Of a DNA stretch of 64,000 nt, positions 33,663 through 41,903 are shown in pieces. The notes beneath the pieces were generated by a model. That model searched no databases. It was not told where the DNA came from and was given only the letters and a program-made list of their open reading frames with translations. The stretch is taken from contig NZ_JABWEB010000002.1 in the NCBI RefSeq assembly GCF_013369485.1, positions 434,001-498,000 on the forward strand, in the 5' to 3' direction. Each line of letters begins with the position of its first letter. Positions within the stretch are counted from its first letter, which is position 1. The translations under genes were made by a program, and so were the position numbers. The stretch comes from Massilia sp. BJB1822. GTDB taxonomy: Bacteria > Pseudomonadota > Gammaproteobacteria > Burkholderiales > Burkholderiaceae_D.

Positions 33663-34261
33663 GCCAGCAGCACAAAGGCGGCGCACAGCATCAGGCCGCC
33701 GCCGCTGAGCTTATGCAGGGGCAGGCCGCCCAGCCTGCCCGGCGCGCGCAAGCCGCGCAGGCGCGCCACCAGCGCGATCACGCCCGCGAAGTACAGCACA
33801 TTCATGATCTCGAACAGCACGCCCAGCAGCATGAAGCTGCGCAGCGTGCCGCCGGCGCCATGGTCGATAAAGAGCGGGAAGAAGGCGCCGAAAAAGAGGA
33901 TGGGCTTGGGATTGGTCACGGTAATCAGCACGGCTCGCAGCAGGCTGCCCGGCGCCGCGCTGCCGCCATCCAGCCGGGGCGGCGTGCGGTACATCGCAAT
34001 CCCCAGCCATAGCAGATACAGGGCGCCGCCGATCTTGAATATATCCAGCAGCACCGGCCAGCGCGCGATCAGGGCCGCAAAACCCAGCGCCGACAAGGCG
34101 ATCAGCAGCAGGTCGCCGATCACCACGCCCGCCGTGGCCTGCCAGGCGCGCGGCAGCGAATGCTGAACCTGGCCTGCCACATACAGCGTGCCGGGGCCGG
34201 GCGAGAAGATCACCATCAGGGCGGCGGCGATAAAGGCCGGGAGATGAATCAGGCCGCTCAT
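33659..34261 (-). CDS. LysE-family translocator
   Basis: A 200-residue membrane protein with about six helices. The family signature MVIFSPGPGTLYVAGQ lies near the N-terminus, and TVTNPKPILFFGAFFPLFI lies in the middle. Members export amino acids or related metabolites. Its ATG overlaps the stop of the SDR gene upstream (four bases), indicating coupling. The pair is divergent from a LysR regulator that probably controls it, as is common for LysE transporters. Confidence 0.85.
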   Translation of the reverse strand: MSGLIHLPAFIAAALMVIFSPGPGTLYVAGQVQHSLPRAWQATAGVVIGDLLLIALSALGFAALIARWPVLLDIFKIGGALYLLWLGIAMYRTPPRLDGGSAAPGSLLRAVLITVTNPKPILFFGAFFPLFIDHGAGGTLRSFMLLGVLFEIMNVLYFAGVIALVARLRGLRAPGRLGGLPLHKLSGGGLMLCAAFVLLA

Positions 34262-35187
34262 GCCGCCGCTCCTTGCACGGCGGTCGCATGCTCGCGTATC
34301 AAGGCATCCAGCCAGACGCCGTCGCCTTCGAAGCGGTGGCCCAGAGCCGCCGCGCGTGTCGTATTCATCGTGTAGGGCAGGGCATAGTCGAAGGGGCCGC
34401 GCCGCGCCGCGCCGGATGCTGCCGCCTGCGCATGCGCCGACACCCGCAGCACCTGGCTGATGCGTCGCTGCAGCTCGGGCGCCGACAGCGTGATATTGGC
34501 CGCATTGACCGGCCCGAGAAAGTCCTGCGTACCGGCCCAGGCCAGAAAGTCCGCAATCGCTTGCGGATGGAGGAAGGAGCTGGCCGCGGCGTTGCGGCTA
34601 TGCGGCAAAGGCTGGCCGCGGCGCGCCAGTTCAACATAGTGGCGCAGGCGGCCGGTGAAATCGTCGCGGCCTCCCAGCACATGGGCGATGCGCACGCTGA
34701 CCACGGGCAGGGCGGCGGCGCGGTAAAGAAGGGCTTCGGCCTGGCGTTTGCCCGGGGCATAGCTTTCTTCGGCGTAGGCGGGATCGTGCCAGGGATAGGC
34801 CATATCGATGCGCTCCGCATCCAGGTCCAGCGCTGTTTCGGCGAACGGCGCCAGCCCATGCCCGCACAGGTGGCGGTAGACCTCGATGGTGGACGACATG
34901 ATGTAGCGTGCCGTCCTGCCGGCAAAGACTTCGTTGGAAATGACCGCATCCAAAGGGCTGTAGCACATCTGGTCATACACGATGTCGTAGCTGGCGCGAG
35001 CGAAGGCAGCGCGCATGGCGGTGGCGTCGCGCCGGTCGACGTGGATGCGCTGCACGGCGCCGCCGAAGTCGTCGCCGGCCCTGCCGCGCGTCGCCAGCGT
35101 CAGCTGGTGCCCCTCGGCCAGCAGCCGGCGCACCAGCCGCTTGCCAAAGAAACGTGTCCCGCCAATAATCAAGATATTCTTTGTCAT
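34258..35187 (-). CDS. NAD-dependent epimerase/dehydratase-type protein (extended SDR)
   Basis: A 309-residue protein with a Rossmann N-terminus ILIIGGTRFFGKRLVRRLL (GxxxFxG-type nucleotide site). Downstream are SSTIEVYRH, and a possible active-site YAPGKRQAE in which Tyr-x3-Lys is replaced by a Y...K spacing of four (YAPGK), as in atypical SDRs. It is followed with a four-base overlap by the LysE gene. AGGAGA lies before the ATG. The substrate is unknown. Confidence 0.8.
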   Translation of the reverse strand: MTKNILIIGGTRFFGKRLVRRLLAEGHQLTLATRGRAGDDFGGAVQRIHVDRRDATAMRAAFARASYDIVYDQMCYSPLDAVISNEVFAGRTARYIMSSTIEVYRHLCGHGLAPFAETALDLDAERIDMAYPWHDPAYAEESYAPGKRQAEALLYRAAALPVVSVRIAHVLGGRDDFTGRLRHYVELARRGQPLPHSRNAAASSFLHPQAIADFLAWAGTQDFLGPVNAANITLSAPELQRRISQVLRVSAHAQAAASGAARRGPFDYALPYTMNTTRAAALGHRFEGDGVWLDALIREHATAVQGAAA

Positions 35188-35235
35188 GCTATTCTCCTGT
35201 CAGATGCTTGCATTGTTCCTCCGGGAGAGTAGTGG

Positions 35236-35257
35236 CGGCAAACGAGAAATATTGCCG
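35236..35257. promoter_or_regulatory. Inverted repeat CGGCAA-N10-TTGCCG, possible LysR site
   Basis: A perfect six-base inverted repeat with a ten-base spacer in the divergent gap between the SDR gene and the LysR regulator. The size and place suit a LysR-type recognition site. Confidence 0.4.
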
Positions 35258-35264
35258 GTAACAA

Positions 35265-35283
35265 GTAAGTTTTTCTAATTTAC
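35265..35283. promoter_or_regulatory. Inverted repeat GTAA-N11-TTAC, possible LysR site
   Basis: A T-N11-A type box with GTAA/TTAC arms that ends ten bases before the LysR ATG. Together with the site at 35236 it could form the recognition and activation sites of one dimer pair. Confidence 0.3.
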
Positions 35284-35293
35284 GAGGATTTGC

Positions 35294-36211
35294 ATGGGCA
35301 GGCCTTTGCGCAGCCTTTCGGGGCTGATCGACTTCAATAGCGCGGCGCGCTGGGGCAGTTTCAAGCGCGCGGCGGAGGAGCTGCACAAGACGCCGGCCGC
35401 GATCAGCCAGCAAATCAAAACGCTGGAAGAGGAGCTGGGTTTTGCGCTGTTCGTGCGCCAGACGCGCCAGGTCCAGCTGACGGAGAAGGGGGCCGAATTT
35501 GCCGCCACCGTGGCCCAGGTGCTGACCGAGCTGCGCGACAAATGCGCCGCCTTGCAGGAGGATGAAGACGCCGCGCTGCTGCGCATCTCCTGCACCCACT
35601 CCTTTGCCTATAAATGGCTGGTACCGCGCATGCCGCGTTTTACCCGCCTGCATCCCGAGCTGGATATCCGCATCGACTCCAACGACCGGCAGGTGAATCT
35701 GGATGCGGGCGGCATCGATGTCGCCATCCGCCATGGCCCCTTCCAGCCCGGCGATCCCGATTTGATCTTCAGCGAAAGGCTGGTGGCGGTGTACAGCCCC
35801 GGCCTGCTGCCGCCTGGCCGCGACAGCCTGGAACTGGGCGACTTGGCGCAGTTGCCGCTGCTGTGCGAAGGCGACAGCGAGCTATGGATGCGCTTCATGC
35901 AGGCCAACGGCGTGCGCAATCCCCGTCTGCAGTTCGCCCGCAGCTTCAGTCATTCTGGCCTGCTGGCGCAGGCCGCAGCGGCGGGCCAGGGTGTGGCGGT
36001 GGTGGCTTTCGCCATGGTCTATGAGGATGTGCAAAACGGCGTCCTGCGCCTGCTGCGGGCGCGCAGCGCGCCTTACGCCTCGGGCTACCGTTTCCTGACG
36101 GCCCGGGGCAAGGAGGCCGCGCCGCGCATACGCCGGCTGCGCGAGTGGCTGGAGGAAGAGATGGGCGCCATGGGCGTCATGCTCGGCGAATGGGACGCGG
36201 CGCAGGGATGA
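35294..36211 (+). CDS. LysR-family transcriptional regulator (GcvA-like)
   Basis: A 305-residue regulator. The N-terminal helix-turn-helix is clear (NSAARWGSFKRAAEELHKTPAAISQQIKTLEEELG, about residues 14-48). The co-inducer domain contains SCTHSFAYKWLVPRMPRF and RIDSNDRQVNLDAGGIDVAIRHG, typical of the GcvA/AmpR branch. It is divergent from the SDR-LysE operon across a 106-base gap with two inverted repeats, so it likely controls that operon and itself. Confidence 0.9.
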   Translation: MGRPLRSLSGLIDFNSAARWGSFKRAAEELHKTPAAISQQIKTLEEELGFALFVRQTRQVQLTEKGAEFAATVAQVLTELRDKCAALQEDEDAALLRISCTHSFAYKWLVPRMPRFTRLHPELDIRIDSNDRQVNLDAGGIDVAIRHGPFQPGDPDLIFSERLVAVYSPGLLPPGRDSLELGDLAQLPLLCEGDSELWMRFMQANGVRNPRLQFARSFSHSGLLAQAAAAGQGVAVVAFAMVYEDVQNGVLRLLRARSAPYASGYRFLTARGKEAAPRIRRLREWLEEEMGAMGVMLGEWDAAQG

Positions 36212-36214
36212 TAG

Positions 36215-36244
36215 TTGCTTTTTGCATACAATCTAGCGTATCTT
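36215..36244 (+). promoter_or_regulatory. Possible promoter for glpD
   Basis: TTGCTT (36215-36220), an 18-base spacer, then TATCTT (36239-36244), 27 bases before the glpD ATG. Confidence 0.3.
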
Positions 36245-36271
36245 GTACGTATTGACAGTGCTGGGGAAGGT

Positions 36272-37804
36272 ATGGCGGCGGAACAGGACATCGATTGCGA
36301 TGTATTGATCGTAGGCGGCGGCATCAACGGTGTGGGCATTGCGCGCGATGCGGCAGGGCGCGGGCTGTGCGCCGTCCTGTGCGAGAAGGATGACCTGGCC
36401 TCGCATACCTCGTCGGCCTCCACCAAGCTGATACACGGTGGCCTGCGCTATCTCGAATATTACGAATTCGGCCTGGTGCGCAAAGCCCTGATCGAGCGCG
36501 AAGTCCTGCTGCGCAGCGCCCCACACATCATGTGGCCGATGCGCTTTGTGATGCCGCATGCGCGCGGCCAGCGTCCGGCGCTGCTGATTCGGGCGGGCCT
36601 GATGCTGTATGACGCGCTGGCGCGGCGCGAGCTGCTCCCTGGCTCGCGCGGCATCAACTTCTCTTGTCACGTTGCCGGACGCCCGCTCAAGCGCGAATTC
36701 ACGCGCGGCTTCGAATACTCCGACGGCTGGGTGGACGATGCCCGCCTGGTGGTGCTGAACGCCCGTGACGCTTGCGAGAAGGGCGCGCGCATCATGACGC
36801 GCACCACCTTCCTCGGCGCGCGCCGCGCCGGCGAACGCTGGCAAGCGAGGCTGCGCCTGCAGGACGGCAGCGAGCAGACCGTCAACGCGCGCTATCTGGT
36901 GAATGCTGCCGGTCCATGGGCTGCGCACCTGGTCCAGGACGTGCTGCAAAAGCCGATGGATGGCCAGCTGCGCCTGATCAAAGGCAGCCATATCGTGGTG
37001 CGCCGCATCTTCGAACACGATTACGCCTACATCTTCCAGCATAACGACGGCCGCATCGTCTTTGCCATTCCCTACGAACGCGATTTCACGCTGATCGGCA
37101 CCACCGACGTGACTTACGAAGGCGATCCAGGCCAGGTTGCCATTGGCGAAAGCGAAATCGGCTACCTGTGCCAGGTCGCCAGCCACTATTTCAACGAGCC
37201 GGTGCGGCCCGCCGACGTGGTGTGGACCTATGCCGGCGTGCGCCCGCTGGTGGAAGACGAGGCGGCCGACGCCAAGGCCGTCACCCGCGATTACCGCTTC
37301 GAGATCGACAGCAATGGCCCGCCCGTGCTGAGCGTCTTCGGCGGCAAGATCACCACCTTCCGCAAGCTGGCCGAAGAAGCGGTGGACAAGATCTGCCACA
37401 GCCTGGGTTGTCCCCAGCGCGGCTGGACCGGCAAGGTCTGCCTGCCCGGCGGCGACCTGTATGGCGCCGAACCGCAAAACCGCTCCGTGCGCGAATTCAG
37501 CCAATGGATCGCTGCCAGCCAGCTCAAATACGCCTGGCTCGCGCCCGCCCTGGTCGCGCGCTACGCCCGCGCCTACGGCACCCGCATCCACACCTTGCTG
37601 GCCGACTGCCACGCCATGGCCGATATGGGCGAAGAAATCCTGCCAGGCCTCTACGCCGCCGAAGTGAACTACCTGCGCCGCTACGAATGGGCCGTCAGCG
37701 CCGCCGACATCCTCTGGCGCCGCTCCAAGCTCGGCCTGCACCTCGCCCCCGGCGCCGAAGCCCGCCTCGACGCCTGGCTCGCCGCCCAGCCTCCCATCCG
37801 CTAA
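36272..37804 (+). CDS. glpD: Aerobic glycerol-3-phosphate dehydrogenase
   Basis: FAD enzyme that oxidises glycerol-3-phosphate to dihydroxyacetone phosphate at the inner membrane and passes electrons to quinone. It is 510 residues from the ATG at 36272 (GGGGAAGG upstream). The FAD-binding start is CDVLIVGGGINGVGIARDAAGRG, followed by HTSSASTKLIHGGLRYLEYYEF, the ATPase-like family signature of GlpD. A C-terminal DAO_C domain begins near residue 390. No glpK, glpF or glpR is adjacent, so it is a stand-alone gene. It ends before a tandem pair of palindromic repeats. Confidence 0.95.
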   Translation: MAAEQDIDCDVLIVGGGINGVGIARDAAGRGLCAVLCEKDDLASHTSSASTKLIHGGLRYLEYYEFGLVRKALIEREVLLRSAPHIMWPMRFVMPHARGQRPALLIRAGLMLYDALARRELLPGSRGINFSCHVAGRPLKREFTRGFEYSDGWVDDARLVVLNARDACEKGARIMTRTTFLGARRAGERWQARLRLQDGSEQTVNARYLVNAAGPWAAHLVQDVLQKPMDGQLRLIKGSHIVVRRIFEHDYAYIFQHNDGRIVFAIPYERDFTLIGTTDVTYEGDPGQVAIGESEIGYLCQVASHYFNEPVRPADVVWTYAGVRPLVEDEAADAKAVTRDYRFEIDSNGPPVLSVFGGKITTFRKLAEEAVDKICHSLGCPQRGWTGKVCLPGGDLYGAEPQNRSVREFSQWIAASQLKYAWLAPALVARYARAYGTRIHTLLADCHAMADMGEEILPGLYAAEVNYLRRYEWAVSAADILWRRSKLGLHLAPGAEARLDAWLAAQPPIR

Positions 37805-37850
37805 CTACGGCCCAGGCCGCCGGATGGCCGTCCCGTCCACTTTGCTGCCT

Positions 37851-37895
37851 GACTTCGTGTCCGATTGGGGTCAGACCCCAATCGGACACGAAGTC
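37851..37895. repeat. Perfect 45-base palindrome, copy 4 of the GTGTCC/GGGGTC repeat
   Basis: Arms of 22 bases, GACTTCGTGTCCGATTGGGG and TC, then a single central A, then the exact reverse complement. It is the most regular copy in the window and lies after glpD. Confidence 0.9.
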
Positions 37896-37921
37896 AACTG
37901 CTGACTGAATGCTCGCATAGT

Positions 37922-37973
37922 CGAGCTTGTGTCCGATTTTAGGGTCTGGCCCCAAAACCGGACACGGACTCAG
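37922..37973. repeat. Palindromic intergenic repeat, copy 5
   Basis: A diverged copy: arms GAGCTTGTGTCCG and CGGACACGGACTC around TTTTAGGGTCTGGCCCCAAAA. It follows copy 4 by 26 bases, making a tandem pair like that at 3181-3324. Confidence 0.85.
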
Positions 37974-37978
37974 CAATG

Positions 37979-38003
37979 AAAAAGGGCAGCCCGCGGGCTG
38001 CCC
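37979..38003 (-). terminator. Rho-independent terminator of the POT transporter gene
   Basis: GGGCAGCCC-GC-GGGCTGCCC (37984-38003). Read on the minus strand it is followed by TTTTT (37979-37983), so it ends the transporter transcript. Confidence 0.8.
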
Positions 38004-38028
38004 TTGCTGTTTGCGCTGTGCGCTGCGC

Positions 38029-39534
38029 TTATTTTACGCCGTGCATCAGTTTCTGGATCAGCGGTGCGATCAGGAACAGGATGATGCCGCCGCCGACCAG
38101 CGAGTAGAAGCCGAAGGTGTAGCCGGACAGGGCCGACGCCACCGACATACCGCTTTCGCCGCTGACGTGGGAGGCGAACATGCCCGACAGATTGTTGCCG
38201 ATGCCGGTGGACAGGAACCAGCCGCCCATGCCCATGCCGACCAGACGCGTCGGCGCCAGCTTGGTCACCATCGACAGGCCGATCGGCGACAGGCACAGCT
38301 CGCCAATCGACTGGATCACGTAGACCATGAACAGGGTCCAGAACGGCACCTTGCCGCTATCGTCCACCAGCGAGGACAGGGCGAACATCAGCAGGCCGAA
38401 GGCCAGGCCGTTACCCAGCAGGCCCAGGCCGAATTTGCGTGGGATCGAGGGGTTCATATTGCGGCGGCCCAGCATCACCCAGACGGCGGCCACGACTGGC
38501 GCGAAGGCGATGATGGCAATCGAGTTCACGCTCTGGAACCAGGCGGTCGGGAAGACGAAGTCGCCCAGCTTGCGGTCAACAATGTTTTCGGCCAGGAAGG
38601 TGAAGGAGCTGCCCGCCTGTTCGAAGAAGCACCAGAACAGGATGTTGAAGGCGAAGATCAGCATCATGGCGATCACTTTGTCGCGCGCCACTTTACCGTT
38701 GCGCACGCCTTCGACGATCAGCATCACGGCCAGGATCACGAACATCACGGTGAGGATGCCTTGCAGGGCGTCGGCGCCCAGGGCCAGCAGCGAGTACACG
38801 ACAGGGATCACGGCCAGCGAGCCGAGCACCACGTAGACGATGCGCATCGGGCTGCGCGCTTCGGGTGCGGGTTCGCCGATGCCTTTCAGCGCGCGGCGGC
38901 CGATGTAGAACCAGAACAGGCTGATCAGCATGCCGATGCCGGCCGAGATGAACACGATCTTGTAGGCCGGGGTATCGCCGGTGGCGAAGACTTTTTGCGC
39001 CAGCAGCTGGGTAAAGATCGGGGCCAGGAAGCCGCCGACGTTGATGCCCATGTAGAAGATGGTGAAGCCGGAGTCGCGGCGGGTATCATGGATGGCGTAC
39101 AGCTTGCCGACCATGGTCGAGATGTTCGGTTTGAACATGCCGTTGCCGACGATGATGGTGGCCAGGCCGAGCTTGAAGATGTTCGGATCGGGCAGGGCGA
39201 TCATGAACAGGCCGGCCGCCATGAAGCTGGCGCCGACCAGGATCGAACGCTGGTAGCCGAGCACGCGGTCGGCGACGAAGCCGCCGAACAGGGCGGCGGC
39301 ATACACCAGCGCCAGGTAGGAGCCGTAAGTCAGGTTGGCCGCCGATTGGCCCGCCGCATCGCCGCCGTAGAACTGCGACACGATGTAGAGCACCAGCGCC
39401 CAGCGAATGCCGTAGAACGCGAAGCGTTCCCAGAATTCCGCCATGAACAACATCCAGAGCGGACTGGGGTGACCCATGATCTGCTTGAACTCAGGGATTG
39501 CGACTTCCTTGGTAGGGTTGCTTGCACCGCTCAT
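38029..39534 (-). CDS. Proton-dependent oligopeptide transporter (POT/PTR family, MFS)
   Basis: A 501-residue protein with about 12-14 membrane spans. The POT signature is visible: MLFMAEFWERFAFYGIRW (ExxER-type motif on helix 1), GGFVADRVLGYQRSILVG, FYMGINVGGFLAP (FYxxINxG motif), and FEQAGSSFTFLAE (EQ motif). It imports di- and tripeptides with protons. The start at 39534 has AGGAGA upstream. The gene ends in its own terminator next to the palindromic repeats. It is divergent from ppnN. Confidence 0.93.
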   Translation of the reverse strand: MSGASNPTKEVAIPEFKQIMGHPSPLWMLFMAEFWERFAFYGIRWALVLYIVSQFYGGDAAGQSAANLTYGSYLALVYAAALFGGFVADRVLGYQRSILVGASFMAAGLFMIALPDPNIFKLGLATIIVGNGMFKPNISTMVGKLYAIHDTRRDSGFTIFYMGINVGGFLAPIFTQLLAQKVFATGDTPAYKIVFISAGIGMLISLFWFYIGRRALKGIGEPAPEARSPMRIVYVVLGSLAVIPVVYSLLALGADALQGILTVMFVILAVMLIVEGVRNGKVARDKVIAMMLIFAFNILFWCFFEQAGSSFTFLAENIVDRKLGDFVFPTAWFQSVNSIAIIAFAPVVAAVWVMLGRRNMNPSIPRKFGLGLLGNGLAFGLLMFALSSLVDDSGKVPFWTLFMVYVIQSIGELCLSPIGLSMVTKLAPTRLVGMGMGGWFLSTGIGNNLSGMFASHVSGESGMSVASALSGYTFGFYSLVGGGIILFLIAPLIQKLMHGVK

Positions 39535-39677
39535 GCGGCTTCTCCTGCTAAAAAAGCCGCCATTGTAATGCACCGTTTGGAAATGTCACCAAATTCACAT
39601 GCTGCCCTGCAGCATTGTGAACTTTTTATTAACTGGTTTGCAATATATACATTCCACCACGAAACCCTCAGATGTCG

Positions 39678-39700
39678 TATATTGGTGCTGTGGACACAGC
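39678..39700 (+). promoter_or_regulatory. Candidate -10 and palindrome upstream of ppnN
   Basis: TATATT (39678-39683) is followed immediately by the palindrome GCTGTG-GA-CACAGC (39687-39700). A start of transcription near 39690 would place the palindrome at +1, a good position for a repressor. The regulator is unknown. Confidence 0.3.
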
Positions 39701-39736
39701 TGTTGTGCCCCGCAACAAAAAAGGATTATTCGCACC

Positions 39737-41107
39737 ATGGAACATGACGTTGTCGATACCCTGATTTCGCCTGAAGGCAAGCTGGAAGTACTGTCCAAGG
39801 CTGAAGTAAATAAGCTGCTCGACTCCGGCAAGGGCGGGCTGTATAACATCTTCCGCAACTGCGCCTTGGCGGTGCTCAATTGCGGCAGCACGATCGACGA
39901 TGGAAAGGAATTGCTGGAACGCTTCACTTCGTTTGACATCAATATCATGCAGCGCGAACGCGGCATCAAGCTGGAGATCAAGGGCGCGCCGGCCATTGCC
40001 TTTGTGGATGGCAAGATGATCAAGGGTATCCATGAGCACCTGTTTGCCGTGCTGCGCGACATCGTTTTCGTCAGCAATGAGGTGACGGACAATCCCAAGT
40101 TCGACCTGGGGCGCTCCGAAGGCATCACCGATGCCGTCTTCCATATCCTGCGCAATGCCAATGTGCTGCAGCCGCAGCTGAATCCGAACCTGGTGGTGTG
40201 CTGGGGCGGCCACTCGATCAACCGCGCCGAGTACAACTATTCGAAAGAGGTGGGCTATCAGATGGGCTTGCGCGCTCTCGATATCTGCACCGGCTGCGGG
40301 CCGGGCGCGATGAAGGGGCCGATGAAGGGCGCCACCATCGGCCATGCCAAGCAGCGCTTTGGCGCCGGACGCTATCTGGGTATCACCGAGCCGGGCATTA
40401 TCGCGGCCGAATCGCCCAATCCCATCGTCAACGATCTGGTCATCATGCCGGATATCGAAAAGCGGCTGGAAGCCTTTGTGCGCACGGGGCACGGCATCGT
40501 GGTCTTCCCGGGCGGCGCGGGCACGGCGGAGGAAATCCTGTATATCCTGGGCATCCTGCTGCACCCGGATAACGAGGACTTGCCTTTCCCGCTGATTTTC
40601 ACCGGTCCCGAATCGTCGCGCGAGTACTTCGTGCAGATCAATGACTTTATCGGCCGCACGCTGGGCGAGAAGGCGCAGCAGCGCTACAAGATCATCGTGG
40701 ACGATCCCGAGCTGGTGGCGAAGGAGATGGTCGAGGGCATCAAGCTGGTGCGCGAGTTCCGCAAGGCGCGCAGCGACGCCTATTACTTCAATTGGGCGCT
40801 GAAGATCGACGAGGAGTTCCAGCGTCCCTTCACGCCGACGCACGAGAATATGCGCAACCTGAGCCTGCACAAGAACCAGCCGACCCACCTGCTGGCGGCC
40901 CAGCTGCGGCGCGCGTTCTCCGGCGTTGTGGCGGGCAATGTGAAGGATGAGGGCATCCGCGCCATCGAGAAGTACGGCCACTTCGAAATCCATGGCGATG
41001 CAGAGATCATGGGGCCGATGGATGCGCTGCTGGCATCCTTTGTGGCGCAAAGCCGTATGAAGCTGGCTGGCAAGGCGTATACGCCTTGCTACCGCATCGT
41101 GCAGTAA
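39737..41107 (+). CDS. ppnN: Pyrimidine/purine nucleotide 5'-monophosphate nucleosidase PpnN (YgdH, LOG family)
   Basis: Cleaves nucleoside monophosphates to base and ribose-5-phosphate; in E. coli it is stimulated by (p)ppGpp. At 456 residues it matches E. coli PpnN in length and in its three parts: an N-terminal DUF4478-like domain (to about residue 140), the LOG/Rossmann domain with the motif PGGAGTAEEIL (about residues 256-266), and a C-terminal DUF3412-like domain. The ATG at 39737 is preceded by AAGGA at a spacing of about 12. It is convergent with the coiled-coil gene, five bases apart. Confidence 0.9.
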   Translation: MEHDVVDTLISPEGKLEVLSKAEVNKLLDSGKGGLYNIFRNCALAVLNCGSTIDDGKELLERFTSFDINIMQRERGIKLEIKGAPAIAFVDGKMIKGIHEHLFAVLRDIVFVSNEVTDNPKFDLGRSEGITDAVFHILRNANVLQPQLNPNLVVCWGGHSINRAEYNYSKEVGYQMGLRALDICTGCGPGAMKGPMKGATIGHAKQRFGAGRYLGITEPGIIAAESPNPIVNDLVIMPDIEKRLEAFVRTGHGIVVFPGGAGTAEEILYILGILLHPDNEDLPFPLIFTGPESSREYFVQINDFIGRTLGEKAQQRYKIIVDDPELVAKEMVEGIKLVREFRKARSDAYYFNWALKIDEEFQRPFTPTHENMRNLSLHKNQPTHLLAAQLRRAFSGVVAGNVKDEGIRAIEKYGHFEIHGDAEIMGPMDALLASFVAQSRMKLAGKAYTPCYRIVQ

Positions 41108-41112
41108 GCCTC

Positions 41113-41748
41113 TTAGCGCGGCTGGTCGGACGCGTTGCGGCGTTCGATCAGCCGCTTCACTTCGCGCATCTCGTCGCGTAGGCTGCCAGTCTGCTGTTGC
41201 AGGCTGTCGGTCTGCTTTTGTATCGATTCCATTTGCTTCTGCGTGGTGCGCGTCTGTTCCTGCATTTCGCGCAGCTGCAGCTGCATGGTGTCGGTTTGCT
41301 GCTGCAGCTTTACCGTTTGCTGCTGAATCGTATCGATTTGCTGTTGCGATCTGGATGAATTCTGTTGCAGCGCCTGCAGCTGGTGGCGTATTTCCATCCC
41401 TTCCGACCCCATGCCGCGGCCGGACTCGAACGCGCCGATCATGCCCGACAGCAGCGAGACATTGATCGCGCCCACGCCGAGAATAATGGTCAGCGTTGCG
41501 CTGAGGCCGGTCACGATGATGGTTATCTTGAGGTTGCTGAACTTCTCCTTCAATTCCACGAAGCCCGTTTCCAATACCGAGACGCGCTGGGACAGTTCGG
41601 CGATGGAGGCCTTCAGCTCGGCGATCGAAGACGCGAGCCGCTCCTCGAGCCGCGTCATGCGCTCGCTCAGCTCGGCGTGATTCGCGGCGATCAGCCTTTC
41701 CAGCCGCGTCTCCACCACCTCGATTTCATTGCGGTTATTGGAATTCAT
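41113..41748 (-). CDS. Membrane-spanning coiled-coil protein with glutamine heptad repeats
   Basis: A 211-residue protein in three parts: an N-terminal coiled coil (about residues 8-70), one or two membrane segments (about residues 74-106), and a second coiled coil. The latter has eight consecutive seven-residue units (135-190), each starting with Q (QQQIDTI, QQQTVKL, QQQTDTM, QLQLREM, QEQTRTT, QKQMESI, QKQTDSL, QQQTGSL), with a hydrophobic residue usually at position seven. No enzymatic domain is seen. No known family is recognised; a structural or scaffold role is possible. Confidence 0.6.
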   Translation of the reverse strand: MNSNNRNEIEVVETRLERLIAANHAELSERMTRLEERLASSIAELKASIAELSQRVSVLETGFVELKEKFSNLKITIIVTGLSATLTIILGVGAINVSLLSGMIGAFESGRGMGSEGMEIRHQLQALQQNSSRSQQQIDTIQQQTVKLQQQTDTMQLQLREMQEQTRTTQKQMESIQKQTDSLQQQTGSLRDEMREVKRLIERRNASDQPR

Positions 41749-41846
41749 GCACTCATCTTGCGCCGTCCCCCAGACAGGGTCAAGCGAGCTGAGGCGCGAT
41801 AAACCGGCCTGTTCCGCCAGGTGCTGAGCTGGCTCAAAGCGGCATG

Positions 41847-41883
41847 AAAAAAGCCGCGCGGCGGGTGGCCGGGCGGCTTTTTT
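41847..41883 (-). terminator. Rho-independent terminator after lysS
   Basis: AAAAAAGCCGC (41847-41857) pairs with GCGGCTTTTTT (41873-41883). A/T tracts on both sides make it work in both directions; it lies 20 bases after the lysS stop. Confidence 0.85.
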
Positions 41884-41903
41884 GCACTTGCTGCGCTGCG
41901 GGA

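Noticed and set aside
37927-39747. 606-codon plus-strand open frame opposite the POT transporter
   Set aside because: Antisense shadow, and it begins within a palindromic repeat.
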